Of a stretch of DNA of 64,000 nucleotides, positions 55,285-64,000 are shown in pieces; within the stretch, counting starts at the first letter, position 1; every line of letters starts with the position of its first letter. The translations under genes were made by a program, and so were the position numbers. The notes beneath the pieces were generated by a model. It had not been told where the DNA came from. It did not search any database and was given only the letters and a program-made list of their open reading frames with translations. Source of the DNA: Anaerococcus senegalensis JC48 (GTDB taxonomy: Bacteria > Bacillota > Clostridia > Tissierellales > Peptoniphilaceae); assembly GCF_000321005.1 (NCBI RefSeq), contig NZ_HE578907.1, positions 1,108,059-1,172,058 of the forward strand, given 5' to 3'.

Positions 55285-55698
55285 TTATAAAATAATAAAA
55301 AGAGTTCCCACTGTAATTAAAATACATCCGATAATAGACTTTGTAGAAAATTCTTCACCCAAAAATAAAAAGGCAAGTATTAAAGTTAAAACCACACTCA
55401 TTTTATCTATTGGTACAACCTTTGAGGCATTTCCATATTTTAAAGCTCCATAATAACAAAGCCAACTTAATCCTGTCGCAAGTCCTGATAAAATGAGAAA
55501 AGTCCAAGATTTTTTGCTAATGTTATAAATTCCAGAAAATGATGAAGTAATAAAAACCATGCCCCAGCTCATAAGTAAAACTACAAAAGTTCTAATTGCA
55601 GTTGCAAGATTCGAATTTACTCCTTCAATTCCAACTTTTGCCAAAATCGAAGTTAAAGCTGCAAAAATTGAAGAGAAAATTGCAAGTACTAACCACAT
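55285..55698 (-). CDS. EamA-family half-size transporter
   Basis: The 137-residue membrane protein has five hydrophobic segments and a single EamA (DMT) repeat, half the length of usual two-repeat members; such forms work as dimers. LCYYGALKYGNASKVVPIDK followed by LSVVLTLI-like SVVLTLILAFLFLGE is typical. The substrate is unknown. AAGGAGGATTTT precedes the ATG. Confidence 0.82.
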   Translation of the reverse strand: MWLVLAIFSSIFAALTSILAKVGIEGVNSNLATAIRTFVVLLMSWGMVFITSSFSGIYNISKKSWTFLILSGLATGLSWLCYYGALKYGNASKVVPIDKMSVVLTLILAFLFLGEEFSTKSIIGCILITVGTLFIIL

Positions 55699-55740
55699 AA
55701 AATCCTCCTTGATTATTATAAGTTTTTATAGATTTAAATT

Positions 55741-57204
55741 TTAAAAAAATCTTTTTTCAACTCTTTTTTTGTTGATTTTATTTTTATATATTATTGAAAC
55801 TATTATGTTTAAAATTATATTTATTACGAAAGCCCATAAAAATCCTGGAATATTCAAAGGTGAGACTTGTAATATTCTTAGTAAAAATAATACTATTATT
55901 CCTACACTTATTCCAAAAGCTGCACCCTCTTTTGTAGAATTTTTCCAATAAAGTCCCAATATAAAGGCTGGTGCTAATTGAGCAAGTCCTGTATAAGCAA
56001 CATCTTGAACAACTTGTACCAAGGCTTTTGGTGGATTTATTGCAATTAATGCTCCAACAATTGCAATTATTACTATAATAATTCTAGAAATTTTTAAATT
56101 TTTATTGTCAGATATTTTATCTTTTCTATGAAAAAATATTAAATCTTGTGAAACTATTTGTGAACATGATAAAAGCATGGCGTTGATTGTACTCATTCCT
56201 GCAGAAATAGCTGCTGCCATTACAAGTGCTGATACCCACCAATTACTATATTTCATCATCATTATTGGTAAAACTTGATCAGATCTTTCTATTACTGGAA
56301 GAAGATTATGACCTGCAAGACCAATAAAAAGTGCTGAAAATCCAAAAATTAAAATTTGTGATACTGGAACACTTATTGCTGATTTTGTTAATGAATTTGT
56401 ATCTTTTGCCATCAATGATTTTGACCAAATATAAGGACATAACCAAATTCCAAATGGTAAAACTATAAATTGCATAAACCAATATGGATCAGTATATGTA
56501 TTTTGTGGTCCTGGTCTTGATAAAAGTTCTGGGAAAGAATCTTTGGTTGTTTGAAATAAATTTACTATTCCTCCAAAAGGATGGATAGCAATAAAAGCTG
56601 CAATAATAATTCCAACCATCAAAATTATTGCTTGGAAGGCATCAAGTAATACAACTCCTCCAGCTCCTCCAATTAAAACATAGAATAAGGAAAAAACTAC
56701 TGAAATAATAAGGGCAACTTTGTAATCTAATAAATCTCCAGTTACAACAGAAAGGGCAGTTGCATTTCCCACATATTGCATGGATAAAAATATCAAAGTC
56801 ATCAAAACAGAAATTATTGATGCTATTATTTTTAAATATCCTGACTGAAATCTATCTTCAAAATAATCTCCTATGGACATATATCCATATTTATTTGCTT
56901 GTTTTCTAATTTTATTTCCTAAAAAAATAACCATAAAGGCTACCCAAACTTGACTTAGTACTATAACAATATAAGAAATTCCATGAGTATAATACATTCC
57001 AGGACCTCCTAAAAATGCAAAAGTACTTTGCATTCCAGCAATCATTGTAAGAGCCATTAAAAGTCCACCCACACCCCTGTTCGCCAAGAAAAATCCTTGA
57101 GCATCAGATTTATTTTTTTGTTTTTTAGAATTAAAAATTGTAACTGCAAGCATTAATACTAAATATAAAACTACAATTAGTAAGCTATAAATATTTTTAC
57201 TCAT
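55741..57204 (-). CDS. Sodium:solute symporter family protein (PanF-like)
   Basis: This 487-residue SSS symporter has about thirteen membrane segments; ANRGVGGLLMALTMIAGMQS, GGAGGVVLLDAFQAIILM and AAAISAGMSTINAMLLSCSQ are family blocks. It is translated directly after a DUF3311 protein (stop and start adjoin), the usual partner of this SSS subgroup. The substrate (pantothenate, a carboxylate or an amino acid) cannot be decided. Confidence 0.85.
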   Translation of the reverse strand: MSKNIYSLLIVVLYLVLMLAVTIFNSKKQKNKSDAQGFFLANRGVGGLLMALTMIAGMQSTFAFLGGPGMYYTHGISYIVIVLSQVWVAFMVIFLGNKIRKQANKYGYMSIGDYFEDRFQSGYLKIIASIISVLMTLIFLSMQYVGNATALSVVTGDLLDYKVALIISVVFSLFYVLIGGAGGVVLLDAFQAIILMVGIIIAAFIAIHPFGGIVNLFQTTKDSFPELLSRPGPQNTYTDPYWFMQFIVLPFGIWLCPYIWSKSLMAKDTNSLTKSAISVPVSQILIFGFSALFIGLAGHNLLPVIERSDQVLPIMMMKYSNWWVSALVMAAAISAGMSTINAMLLSCSQIVSQDLIFFHRKDKISDNKNLKISRIIIVIIAIVGALIAINPPKALVQVVQDVAYTGLAQLAPAFILGLYWKNSTKEGAAFGISVGIIVLFLLRILQVSPLNIPGFLWAFVINIILNIIVSIIYKNKINKKRVEKRFF

Positions 57205-57417
57205 CTATTTCTCCTCGTCCTTTTCATTTTTTACAAAATCATAAGCCACAAACAAAACAAATATAAGGTTTAAAAACATCAATATCCACCAGTAAAATAA
57301 TGGAAATGGTAACCAACCAAATAAATAAGGTTCTGGACTTTTTGTAAACTTAAAAGGTATCATTGCCAACAATAATAAAATTGCGAATATAATTTTTATA
57401 ATATTCTTTTTCTTCAT
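57205..57417 (-). CDS. DUF3311-type small membrane partner of the SSS symporter
   Basis: The 70-residue protein has two membrane segments and the block LFGWLPFPLFYWWILMFLN, typical of DUF3311 proteins found next to SSS symporters. I chose the ATG at 57415-57417, which has GAAAGGGTGGAAA upstream. The stop codon adjoins the symporter start. Its exact job (assembly or a subunit) is not known. Confidence 0.78.
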   Translation of the reverse strand: MKKKNIIKIIFAILLLLAMIPFKFTKSPEPYLFGWLPFPLFYWWILMFLNLIFVLFVAYDFVKNEKDEEK

Positions 57418-57465
57418 TTTCCACCCTTTCTCATAAAATATTTTACACGTACTAATTTTAGGCAA

Positions 57466-57636
57466 AATTTTTTTCTAAATTTTTCAATTTAGATAAAGTT
57501 AACATACAATAATCTTTCTGATATTATTTTAAAAATCAAAAATAATTAGAAACAGATTTGCAAATATTTAATTTTTCTTCTACCTATTTTACACAAAATA
57601 TTCATATTTAACAAATTTTATTTAAAATTTTCTAAA
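57466..57636. other. AT-rich gap upstream of the DUF3311/SSS operon
   Basis: No gene or recognised RNA. The sequence must hold the operon's promoter, but no clear pair of hexamers stands out. Confidence 0.35.
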
Positions 57637-57678
57637 AAAATACTCTTCTTACTGATAGTGCAGTAAAAAGAGTATTTT
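57637..57678 (-). terminator. Terminator of the AMMECR1-like/Gpx operon
   Basis: aaaatactctt.cttactg and cagtaa.aagagtatttt form a long stem followed by a T-run on the minus strand, right at the stop codon. Confidence 0.85.
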
Positions 57679-58173
57679 TTATTTATGAATTTTTAGCCTA
57701 AATTTATCAATAGAAAAATTATCCCAACTATCAACGTTGGAAATTTCTATGGCTTTTTTTAACATTTCCATATCAGAATTAAAATTAGACCTTAGAAAAT
57801 AATAATTTTCATCCATAAATGATAAAACTATACCATCAAAATCATTAAATTCTTCAATAAATCTTAATTTTTCTACATCATAAAATTCGTAAACTTTAAT
57901 TTCAAGTTTATCTAAATTTTTACGATTTATGGGATTGAATTTCAAATCAAAAAATCCTGCATTTACAGATTCAAAAATTATATCTAAGCCTATATTTTCT
58001 TTTGATGGGTAGATTGAACCTGATATTCCTTTTAACCTCCCATCAATCTTAATTTCAACTCTTATTCCATTGGATTTTCCTTTAAATTTTTGGTCAAAAT
58101 CTTTTAAGTAGGTTCTGTTTTCTAAATAATATTTTATAGATTCTTTTGCTAATTTTACATAATCATCCATCAC
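57679..58173 (-). CDS. AMMECR1-domain-like protein
   Basis: The 164-residue protein has the layout of the AMMECR1 domain: YVKLAKESIKYYLEN at the start, GRLKGISGSIYPSKENIGLD where the family has LRGCIGT.xP, ESVNAGFFDLKFNPINRKNL (compare NAxxAAFxDPRFxPV) and LDKLEIKVYEF. The conserved Cys of RGCIG is replaced. The function of the family is not settled; it is often linked with radical SAM and MEMO proteins, which are absent here. It overlaps the glutathione peroxidase gene by 4 bp, so the two are co-translated. Confidence 0.62.
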   Translation of the reverse strand: MMDDYVKLAKESIKYYLENRTYLKDFDQKFKGKSNGIRVEIKIDGRLKGISGSIYPSKENIGLDIIFESVNAGFFDLKFNPINRKNLDKLEIKVYEFYDVEKLRFIEEFNDFDGIVLSFMDENYYFLRSNFNSDMEMLKKAIEISNVDSWDNFSIDKFRLKIHK

Positions 58174-58640
58174 AATAAACTCTCTATATCTTTTTCAATT
58201 TTTTCAGGCTTTGTTGTTGGTGCAAATCTTTTTACAATATTTCCATCCCTATCTATCAAAAATTTTGTAAAATTCCATTTAATTTTTCCACCGAGTATTC
58301 CTCCTTCTTCTTTCTTCAAAAATGTATAAAGAGGATCTTCATTTTCCCCATTCACATCAATTTTTTGAAACCTATCAAATTTTGTTCCAAAATTTAATGA
58401 ACAGAAAGAATCAATTTCTTGGTCATTTTCTGGAGCTTGACTCGCGAATTGATTGCAAGGAAAGTCTAAAATTTCAAAGCCTCTGTCGTAATATTTTTCA
58501 TAAAGATTCTCTAATCCATCATATTGTGGTGTAAATCCACATTTTGTTGCTGTGTTTACAATTAATAAAACTTTTCCTTTGTATTTTTCAAGCTTTACAT
58601 CTTCTCCCTTATTATCTTTTACTACAAAATCATATATCAT
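58170..58640 (-). CDS. Glutathione peroxidase-family thiol peroxidase (BsaA-like)
   Basis: The 156-residue peroxidase has the catalytic Cys34 in TATKCGFTPQY, Gln in FPCNQFASQAPE and Trp-Asn in KIKWNFTKFL. A second Cys (FPCNQF) may resolve the disulfide with thioredoxin, as in most bacterial members. It would reduce hydroperoxides, useful to an anaerobe under oxygen stress. AAGGAG lies about 13 bases before the ATG, a rather long spacing. Confidence 0.9.
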   Translation of the reverse strand: MIYDFVVKDNKGEDVKLEKYKGKVLLIVNTATKCGFTPQYDGLENLYEKYYDRGFEILDFPCNQFASQAPENDQEIDSFCSLNFGTKFDRFQKIDVNGENEDPLYTFLKKEEGGILGGKIKWNFTKFLIDRDGNIVKRFAPTTKPEKIEKDIESLL

Positions 58641-58778
58641 AACTTATTAATTTCTCCTTAAATTTTTCTTTCTATTCATTAATTTACCCAAATTTTAGAT
58701 AATTTTTACAATAAAGGGTAAATTAATAAATATAGAATATATTAGTTTATTAATTAACAATTATAAAGGAGAATATAG

Positions 58779-59960
58779 ATGTACGATTATTTAATTATAG
58801 GAAATGGAATAGCTGGTCTTAAGGCTGCTGAAAGCATTAGAAAAAAAGATGATCATGCTTCAATTGTAATTATTTCAAAAGCAGCTGATCATACTTATTG
58901 GAGAACAAAATTATCTGAATTAATCTGTAAAGATTTTACAAATGATGATATTTTGGTTAAAAAATTAGACTGGTATGAAAAAAATAATATTGAGGTAAAA
59001 CTTCAAAATGAAGTAGAAAAACTTGATCTTGAAGGTAAAAAAGCAATCCTAAAAAATGGAGAAGAAATTGAATATGGTAAAGCTCTTATTGCAACTGGAT
59101 CTCACCCTTTTGTTCCACCAATAAGAAATATTGATTCAAAGGGAGTTTTTGCAATTAGAACTGTTGATGATTTAAATTCTTTCAAAAATCATATCAAGGA
59201 AAATAAAAAAGTTATTATAATTGGTGGTGGTCTTCTTGGACTTGAGGCTGCTTTTTCAATAAAAAATGCAGGATGTGATGTTCTTGTAATTGAAACTTTT
59301 GATTATATTTTAGGAAAACAACTTGATAATGAACTATCTTTAAAACTTGAAAAAGAATTAAATAATGCTGGAATCGAAACTTCAACTGGTAAAAACACAT
59401 CAGAAATTTTAGAAAAAGATGGAAAAGTTTGTGGAATAAAACTTGAAGATGGAGAAGAAATTGAAGCTGGAACTATTTTAGTTCAAACAGGTGTAAGAAA
59501 TGACCTTGATGTTGCAATTAATTCAGGACTTAAAACAGAACGTGGAATAATTGTAGATGAAACTTTAAAAACAAGTGATGAAAATGTCTATGCAGCAGGA
59601 GACTGTATGCAATTAGGACAAGCTACAATCGGTCTTTGGACAGCATCAATGGAAATGGGGCAAATTGCAGGAAGCAATATGACAGGTGATGATAAAACTT
59701 ATCAAACACCAAAGCCATTCTCATCTCTTCTTCTTGGAGATATAAAACTATTTTCAGCAGGATTTAATTCAGGTGAAGGAATAGAAGAAGTTAAAAAAGA
59801 AGACGAAGAAAAAGTTTATAAATTATTCAAAAAAGACGGAAAATATGTAGGAGGCATCCTATATAAAGATATCAAATTCCAAAACGATGTTAAAAAAATA
59901 GTATTTGAAGGCGAAGATCCAAAAAATACAAAACTTGGAAAAGAAATTTTTGGGATGTAA
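58779..59960 (+). CDS. FAD/NAD-binding oxidoreductase, NADH:rubredoxin reductase-like
   Basis: The 393-residue flavoprotein has an FAD-binding Rossmann start (YLIIGNGIAGLKAAESIR), a second dinucleotide site (VIIIGGGLLGLEAAFSIK) and the C-terminal FAD block VYAAGDCMQLG. It lacks the redox CxxxxC pair of disulfide reductases and resembles clostridial NADH:rubredoxin oxidoreductase in length and layout. It would pass electrons to rubredoxin for oxygen and peroxide reduction. It is divergent from the peroxidase operon. AAAGGAGAATATAG precedes the ATG. Confidence 0.82.
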   Translation: MYDYLIIGNGIAGLKAAESIRKKDDHASIVIISKAADHTYWRTKLSELICKDFTNDDILVKKLDWYEKNNIEVKLQNEVEKLDLEGKKAILKNGEEIEYGKALIATGSHPFVPPIRNIDSKGVFAIRTVDDLNSFKNHIKENKKVIIIGGGLLGLEAAFSIKNAGCDVLVIETFDYILGKQLDNELSLKLEKELNNAGIETSTGKNTSEILEKDGKVCGIKLEDGEEIEAGTILVQTGVRNDLDVAINSGLKTERGIIVDETLKTSDENVYAAGDCMQLGQATIGLWTASMEMGQIAGSNMTGDDKTYQTPKPFSSLLLGDIKLFSAGFNSGEGIEEVKKEDEEKVYKLFKKDGKYVGGILYKDIKFQNDVKKIVFEGEDPKNTKLGKEIFGM

Positions 59961-59963
59961 GAA

Positions 59964-59992
59964 AAAAGCTCTTGGCTAAACCAAGAGCTTTT
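59964..59992. terminator. Shared bidirectional terminator
   Basis: aaaagctcttgg and ccaagagctttt form a perfect 12-bp stem around CTAAA with T-runs on both strands, between the convergent flavoprotein and esterase genes. Confidence 0.92.
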
Positions 59993-59993
59993 A

Positions 59994-61214
59994 TTAATTT
60001 TCTATAATTTCAATAGGACTTGCTTCATATACAAAAATCATTGAATCAAAAATTTCTTTTGGAGACTTTTCTATTCTATATGAGTATGGGACAAATTTCA
60101 TTACCCAAGTGTAACCTTCGCCTAATGATCCCATTTTTATTTTTGAATCTAGGAGATTTTTGCAATCTCCATCTTCTACTTTTGAAAAATCTAAATAATA
60201 GGAATTGTTATAATTTTTTGCCGCGTATGCAAAAGGATCTGCTGATATAAGTTTTTGTATTGTCCTTTGATTTTTTTGCATAGTTTTTATATTTACCTTT
60301 GTTTTATAAAAATCTGTTCCTATTGTAAAATATGATTTTTTATATTTTTCACCTAAATTTTCTCCCATATTTTTATACATTGATTCTTTTTTTCCAATAT
60401 GACCATTGTGTCCTGCTATCATTATTTTTGAATTTTTTTCATAATCTTTTATCCAAGAAACATTTTCTGCCATTTTTTTATCTCTATATTCACCTGATTT
60501 TACATAATCATCAACCATTCTATAATATGGAAAACTTGATAGAATGTTTTCTATAAGTCTTTTTTCTTTGGTATTTTCATCAAGTTTTTCATCTAATTTT
60601 TTTAAATTTTCTTCCAAGACTTTCATCTTTGGATCTTTGATTGAAATATTATCTTTTTCTAAGACATCCAGACTTTTTATATCAAAATCTATATTTTCTT
60701 TTTTTACAAAATCTTTTACAATTTTTACGGATTTTTCTGGATTTTGCATATCAAAACCGTAGAAGGAAATTTTTTGTTCATGATTTTGGTTGTATTTTTT
60801 TATCCAATTTATTAAATCATTTATCTCATTTGTATGGTAAATTGGAAAGGAGAAAATTTTTGATGGATTTTTTTGAAATTTTCCTGATTTTACATAAGAA
60901 TCTATTTCCATTCCTTCTGAAAAATCACATTCTAAAGCAAAGGCCCTAACATTTTCATCTTTTACTAATTTTTTTAACAAGGTTAATTTTAATTCTTGAA
61001 ATTCTTTGTTTCCATGTGTAGCCTCGCCAAGACCAATGATTTCTACTTGGTCGTCGATTTTTATATCTTCTATTTTTTGAGCATATTTTCCCAAATCTGA
61101 GATTTCTTTTTTGGCTTTAAATTCCGGAATTTTTGTCCACAAAAATATAAACAAAAATCCTAATACTGAAATTGAAACTATTATATATAGTAGAATTTTA
61201 AATATTTTTTTCAT
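59994..61214 (-). CDS. Membrane-anchored erythromycin-esterase-family protein
   Basis: The 406-residue protein has one N-terminal membrane segment (about 6-27) and an erythromycin esterase (EreA/EreB, PF05139) domain. The catalytic block GLGEATHGNKEF gives Glu64 and His67, and AGHNGHIGK gives His269 and His272. YGFDMQNP is another family block. The catalytic domain would lie outside the membrane, unlike cytoplasmic Ere enzymes. It follows the BceAB-type transporter by 2 bp, so it belongs to the same operon. Macrolide hydrolysis is possible but not shown; many family members have other substrates. Confidence 0.82.
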   Translation of the reverse strand: MKKIFKILLYIIVSISVLGFLFIFLWTKIPEFKAKKEISDLGKYAQKIEDIKIDDQVEIIGLGEATHGNKEFQELKLTLLKKLVKDENVRAFALECDFSEGMEIDSYVKSGKFQKNPSKIFSFPIYHTNEINDLINWIKKYNQNHEQKISFYGFDMQNPEKSVKIVKDFVKKENIDFDIKSLDVLEKDNISIKDPKMKVLEENLKKLDEKLDENTKEKRLIENILSSFPYYRMVDDYVKSGEYRDKKMAENVSWIKDYEKNSKIMIAGHNGHIGKKESMYKNMGENLGEKYKKSYFTIGTDFYKTKVNIKTMQKNQRTIQKLISADPFAYAAKNYNNSYYLDFSKVEDGDCKNLLDSKIKMGSLGEGYTWVMKFVPYSYRIEKSPKEIFDSMIFVYEASPIEIIEN

Positions 61215-61216
61215 TT

Positions 61217-63211
61217 TTACTCCTTATTTAATTTTCCCATTTCAAAATATATTGGTAGGGTTATTCTAAATATCATTATATAAATTAATGAGAAAATTAT
61301 TATACAAATCGCCTCTATTTCTATGAATTTTCTAAGCTCAAGCATGGCAAATAATTGAATCATGCCAAAGGCAAGTTTTGATGCGATTAGAATATGGATT
61401 ATTGAAATTATTAAAGGTCCAAAAAACGTAAAATAGTTTTGTTTTTTTACTGATTTTTTTATTTCTTTTTTGCTCATTCCAACTTTTTGTAGAATTTTTA
61501 TATTTCTTCCATCTTCAAGGCCTTCTGCTGCTTGTTTGTAATAGATAACTACAATTGTTGAAATTAAAAATACTAGGGCAAGAATTGTTACTACTATATA
61601 GGCTCCCGTGTGCATTTTATCAAATTCCATCCTATTTTCTATGGAATTTTTTACTAAAATATTATCAGATATATTTTCATTTAATTTTTTGTCCATGTAG
61701 TCAATATTTTTTTGACTTTTATCTTTTAAGTCAAAATATATTCCCGACACACTAGGGAAAGTCTTAATATTTTTGCCATCAGATATTTTTTTTGAAAATT
61801 CATCTATATCATCTACAACTACAAGAATATTGTGAAAAAGACTTGTTGTAGGATCCATTAGGACATAGGAAATATTTTTTACATTTTCTTTTACTTTCAA
61901 ATTTTGATTTTCTAAAGAAATTTTTCCGTATTTTTTTGCTTTGGAATCAAAAACTATAGCCTCATCCTTTTTAAGAGAAATATTTGTCTTATTTGCCATA
62001 TTAAAAGATTTTATATCTGTTAGGGATATAATTTTTGTTTTATCATCCATTATTGTTTTTCTTAAATCATCATCTTCTAGGATAGAAAATTTTCCAGGTG
62101 ATTTTTCACTAACTACAAGACCCTTTCTTCTAAATTCTCCAAGATTTTTTATTTTTTCTTTGTCTATATTTTTTTCAAGTAAATTTTTTCCATATTTTTC
62201 ACTTTCCTTATCATTTTCTTGGTATTGGATCAAAAAATCACTTGGGGCAATCCTATCTAACAAATCATTTTTCCCAACAAACATGGCGCTCATCACAACA
62301 AAACTCAAAAGAAAAAGGGAAGAGATAATGGTAATTGATGAAAGAGCCATGGCAGATTCCTTGCTTCTTTTGATAAGCTCTCCTATAAAGGTCATATTTG
62401 TACCCTTGTAATAAATTTTTTTATTTTTTCTAAAAAGTTTTAAAATCCAAATAACAAGAGACCTAAAGAAAAAATAAGTTCCAATTATTACTGCTATACT
62501 TGCTGGTAAAAATTTTGGAAGAGCTTGAAAAATTCCCCCATTAATTGAAAGGGCTGTATAATAACCATAGCCAATTAAAATTATGGCTAAAATCATAGAA
62601 ATCACATTCGCCTTTGGTTCACTTTCTCCTTTTTGGGAAAGTTTTGAAAGCTCTATTGGATTTGTTTTTCTAATCGAATTTAAACTTATCAAAGTTATTA
62701 GAATAAAGATTATAGCAAAAATAATAAGTCCTAAAATTAACTTAGAAAAATTTACAGAAAGTTTTATCTCCGTTTGAATTTTCAAAATTTTTGCCACTAA
62801 ATTTATAAAAAGAGGTCCCAAAAGAATAACAAGAAAACTTCCAATTATCAAAGTAGAAATTCCTAGAATTAAATTTTCTATTATCAGAATTTTTCTTAAA
62901 GATTTTTTGTCCATACCAAGTCCATACAAAAGTCCCAATTCCTTGTAGCGATTTTTGACGATGGTCTTTGCCATGTAGACAAGAAAAATTAGGGAAAAAA
63001 TAGCTACAATCCATGAACCCACTCCCAAAAGACTTTCTATTATAGCGCTTCCTCTAGATTCTAGAATAAATTTTTCACTTTTTAAATCTATTAAAAGATT
63101 AAAAATGAAAAGCATAAAACTTGATGCCAAAATATAAGGAAAATACAAAAATTTATTATTTTTTATTCCCCTTGTCGCCATTTTAAAATTAAGCTTGTTC
63201 AAATCCCTCAC
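61217..63211 (-). CDS. FtsX-family ABC permease (BceB-like)
   Basis: This 664-residue permease has the ten-segment layout of BceB-type peptide-resistance transporters: one segment, a block of three, further segments near 200-300, a large extracellular domain of about 200 residues (about 320-520) and three final segments. It begins LNKLNFKMATRGIKNNKFLYFPYILA, close to the usual BceB/VraG start. It overlaps the ATPase gene by 23 bp. It would sense or remove cell-wall-active peptides such as bacitracin. No dedicated two-component system is next to it in the window. Confidence 0.87.
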   Translation of the reverse strand: MRDLNKLNFKMATRGIKNNKFLYFPYILASSFMLFIFNLLIDLKSEKFILESRGSAIIESLLGVGSWIVAIFSLIFLVYMAKTIVKNRYKELGLLYGLGMDKKSLRKILIIENLILGISTLIIGSFLVILLGPLFINLVAKILKIQTEIKLSVNFSKLILGLIIFAIIFILITLISLNSIRKTNPIELSKLSQKGESEPKANVISMILAIILIGYGYYTALSINGGIFQALPKFLPASIAVIIGTYFFFRSLVIWILKLFRKNKKIYYKGTNMTFIGELIKRSKESAMALSSITIISSLFLLSFVVMSAMFVGKNDLLDRIAPSDFLIQYQENDKESEKYGKNLLEKNIDKEKIKNLGEFRRKGLVVSEKSPGKFSILEDDDLRKTIMDDKTKIISLTDIKSFNMANKTNISLKKDEAIVFDSKAKKYGKISLENQNLKVKENVKNISYVLMDPTTSLFHNILVVVDDIDEFSKKISDGKNIKTFPSVSGIYFDLKDKSQKNIDYMDKKLNENISDNILVKNSIENRMEFDKMHTGAYIVVTILALVFLISTIVVIYYKQAAEGLEDGRNIKILQKVGMSKKEIKKSVKKQNYFTFFGPLIISIIHILIASKLAFGMIQLFAMLELRKFIEIEAICIIIFSLIYIMIFRITLPIYFEMGKLNKE

Positions 63212-63962
63212 CTCCAGATAAAATCATCATTTGAGATTTGACCAATTTTTCATACATTTGATCATTTGTCCTATCTCCCTTATAAAGGTCATAGAAAATT
63301 TTCCCATCCTTTATAAATAAAACCCTAGAGGCCCTTGCAGCAGCCATGGTAGAATGGGTAACCATAAGAATTGTTTGTCCATTTTTGTTTATTTTTTCAA
63401 AAATATTTAAAAGCTCCATGGAAGAATTTGAATCCAAGGCTCCTGTCGGTTCATCTGCAAGTAATATTTTTGGATTTGTAATGAGAGATCTTGCAACGGC
63501 AACCCTTTGTTTTTGTCCTCCAGAAATTTGGTAGGGAAATTTATCCAAGAGATCAGAAATTTTCAATGCCCTTGCAAGTGGATTCAATTTTTCCTCCATA
63601 ATTTTATATTTTTCATTTGCCAAAACCAAAGGCAAAAATATATTATCCCTGTTGTTTAAAGAAGATAAAAGCGAAAAATCTTGGTAGACAAAGCCCAATT
63701 TTTCCCTCCTAAATTTTGCCCTTTCCTTATCACTCTTATTTTTTGTATTTTCACCAGATAAAATTACATCTCCAGCCGTTTGAGTATCAAGACTTGCTAT
63801 CAAATTTAAAAGAGTAGATTTTCCAGACCCACTCTCACCCATTATGGCAACAAATTCTCCTTCTTCGACCTCAAAATTAATATCTTTTAAGGCAACAACC
63901 TGAGTATTTTTATCCTCACTATTATAAACTTTTCTTAAATTTTTAACTTCTAATATATTCAT
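63189..63962 (-). CDS. ABC transporter ATPase (BceA-like)
   Basis: The 257-residue ATPase has Walker A GESGSGKST, signature ISGGQKQRVAVARSL, Walker B ILLADEPTGALD and the H-loop TMLMVTHS-like ILMVTHSTMAAARA, all typical of the MacB/BceA group. It is the first gene of the operon with the BceB-like permease and the erythromycin-esterase-like protein. TAGGAGGATCAT precedes the ATG. The upstream control region lies outside the window. Confidence 0.9.
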   Translation of the reverse strand: MNILEVKNLRKVYNSEDKNTQVVALKDINFEVEEGEFVAIMGESGSGKSTLLNLIASLDTQTAGDVILSGENTKNKSDKERAKFRREKLGFVYQDFSLLSSLNNRDNIFLPLVLANEKYKIMEEKLNPLARALKISDLLDKFPYQISGGQKQRVAVARSLITNPKILLADEPTGALDSNSSMELLNIFEKINKNGQTILMVTHSTMAAARASRVLFIKDGKIFYDLYKGDRTNDQMYEKLVKSQMMILSGGEGFEQA

Positions 63963-64000
63963 ATGATCCTCCTAAGCCTATATTACAAAAAATAAAATAA

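Noticed and set aside
1-64000. tRNA, rRNA, CRISPR arrays, sortase genes, transposases, prophage genes
   Set aside because: I scanned the intergenic regions and gene products and saw none. Small RNAs without known motifs cannot be excluded by reading alone.

Overview
The window looks like an ordinary chromosomal stretch of a low-GC, Gram-positive, host-associated anaerobe. AT-rich DNA, AGGAGG-type ribosome binding sites, two T-box leaders, a sortase-type surface protein, lantibiotic/bacitracin-type ABC modules, sialic acid catabolism and a rubredoxin-reductase-like flavoprotein together suggest the Peptoniphilaceae (Anaerococcus/Peptoniphilus group). The genus is an inference. No rRNA, tRNA, CRISPR array, prophage or intact insertion sequence was seen.

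Layout. 1-3.1 kb: proBA (proline synthesis) between two inverted-repeat elements. 3.1-9.6 kb: a short MetE-like methyltransferase under a T-box, an iron alcohol dehydrogenase, and a polyol PTS operon (GpsA-like dehydrogenase, DeoR-family regulator, mannitol-type EIICBA split by a one-base frameshift). 9.7-12.4 kb: an orphan polysaccharide module (EpsG-like polymerase, Wzz protein, an apparently dead BY-kinase, an SH3 lipoprotein) with no glycosyltransferases. 12.6-25.5 kb: one 4291-residue surface protein in which about ten SpaA/CnaB domains are interspersed with MSCRAMM-like adhesin folds; it ends in an LPLTN-G sorting signal. 25.8-29.1 kb: a secreted esterase lipoprotein and a divergent, membrane-tethered C69 dipeptidase.

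29.1-36.6 kb: nicotinamidase, a 3-hydroxyisobutyryl-CoA hydrolase-like protein and a complete sialic acid operon (nanE-nanA-SSS transporter-nanQ/yhcH-nanK-rpiR) behind a good promoter with repeated operator-like sequences. 36.9-42.7 kb: nucleoside genes (pyrimidine-nucleoside phosphorylase, decayed nupC, DeoR), three hypotheticals and an NCS2 permease. 42.7-46.5 kb: potABCD polyamine importer. 46.6-51 kb: a two-component system divergent from an ABC-2 exporter of the lantibiotic-immunity type.

51.3-58.7 kb: Nudix hydrolase, T-box-controlled type 2 isoleucyl-tRNA synthetase with a swapped HIGH motif, EamA half-transporter, DUF3311/SSS symporter pair, AMMECR1-like protein and glutathione peroxidase. 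58.8-64 kb: NADH:rubredoxin-reductase-like flavoprotein, then a BceAB-type ABC transporter followed by an erythromycin-esterase-family membrane protein.

Together the genes describe a host-surface lifestyle: large adhesin, surface hydrolases, sialic acid, nucleoside and polyamine scavenging, and several layers of defence against antimicrobial compounds. The most unusual items are the architecture of the giant protein, the glycosyltransferase-free EpsG/Wzz cluster beside it, a small inverted-repeat element that split a terminator, the swapped-motif IleRS with an odd T-box, and the GpsA-like dehydrogenase that replaces MtlD in the polyol operon.
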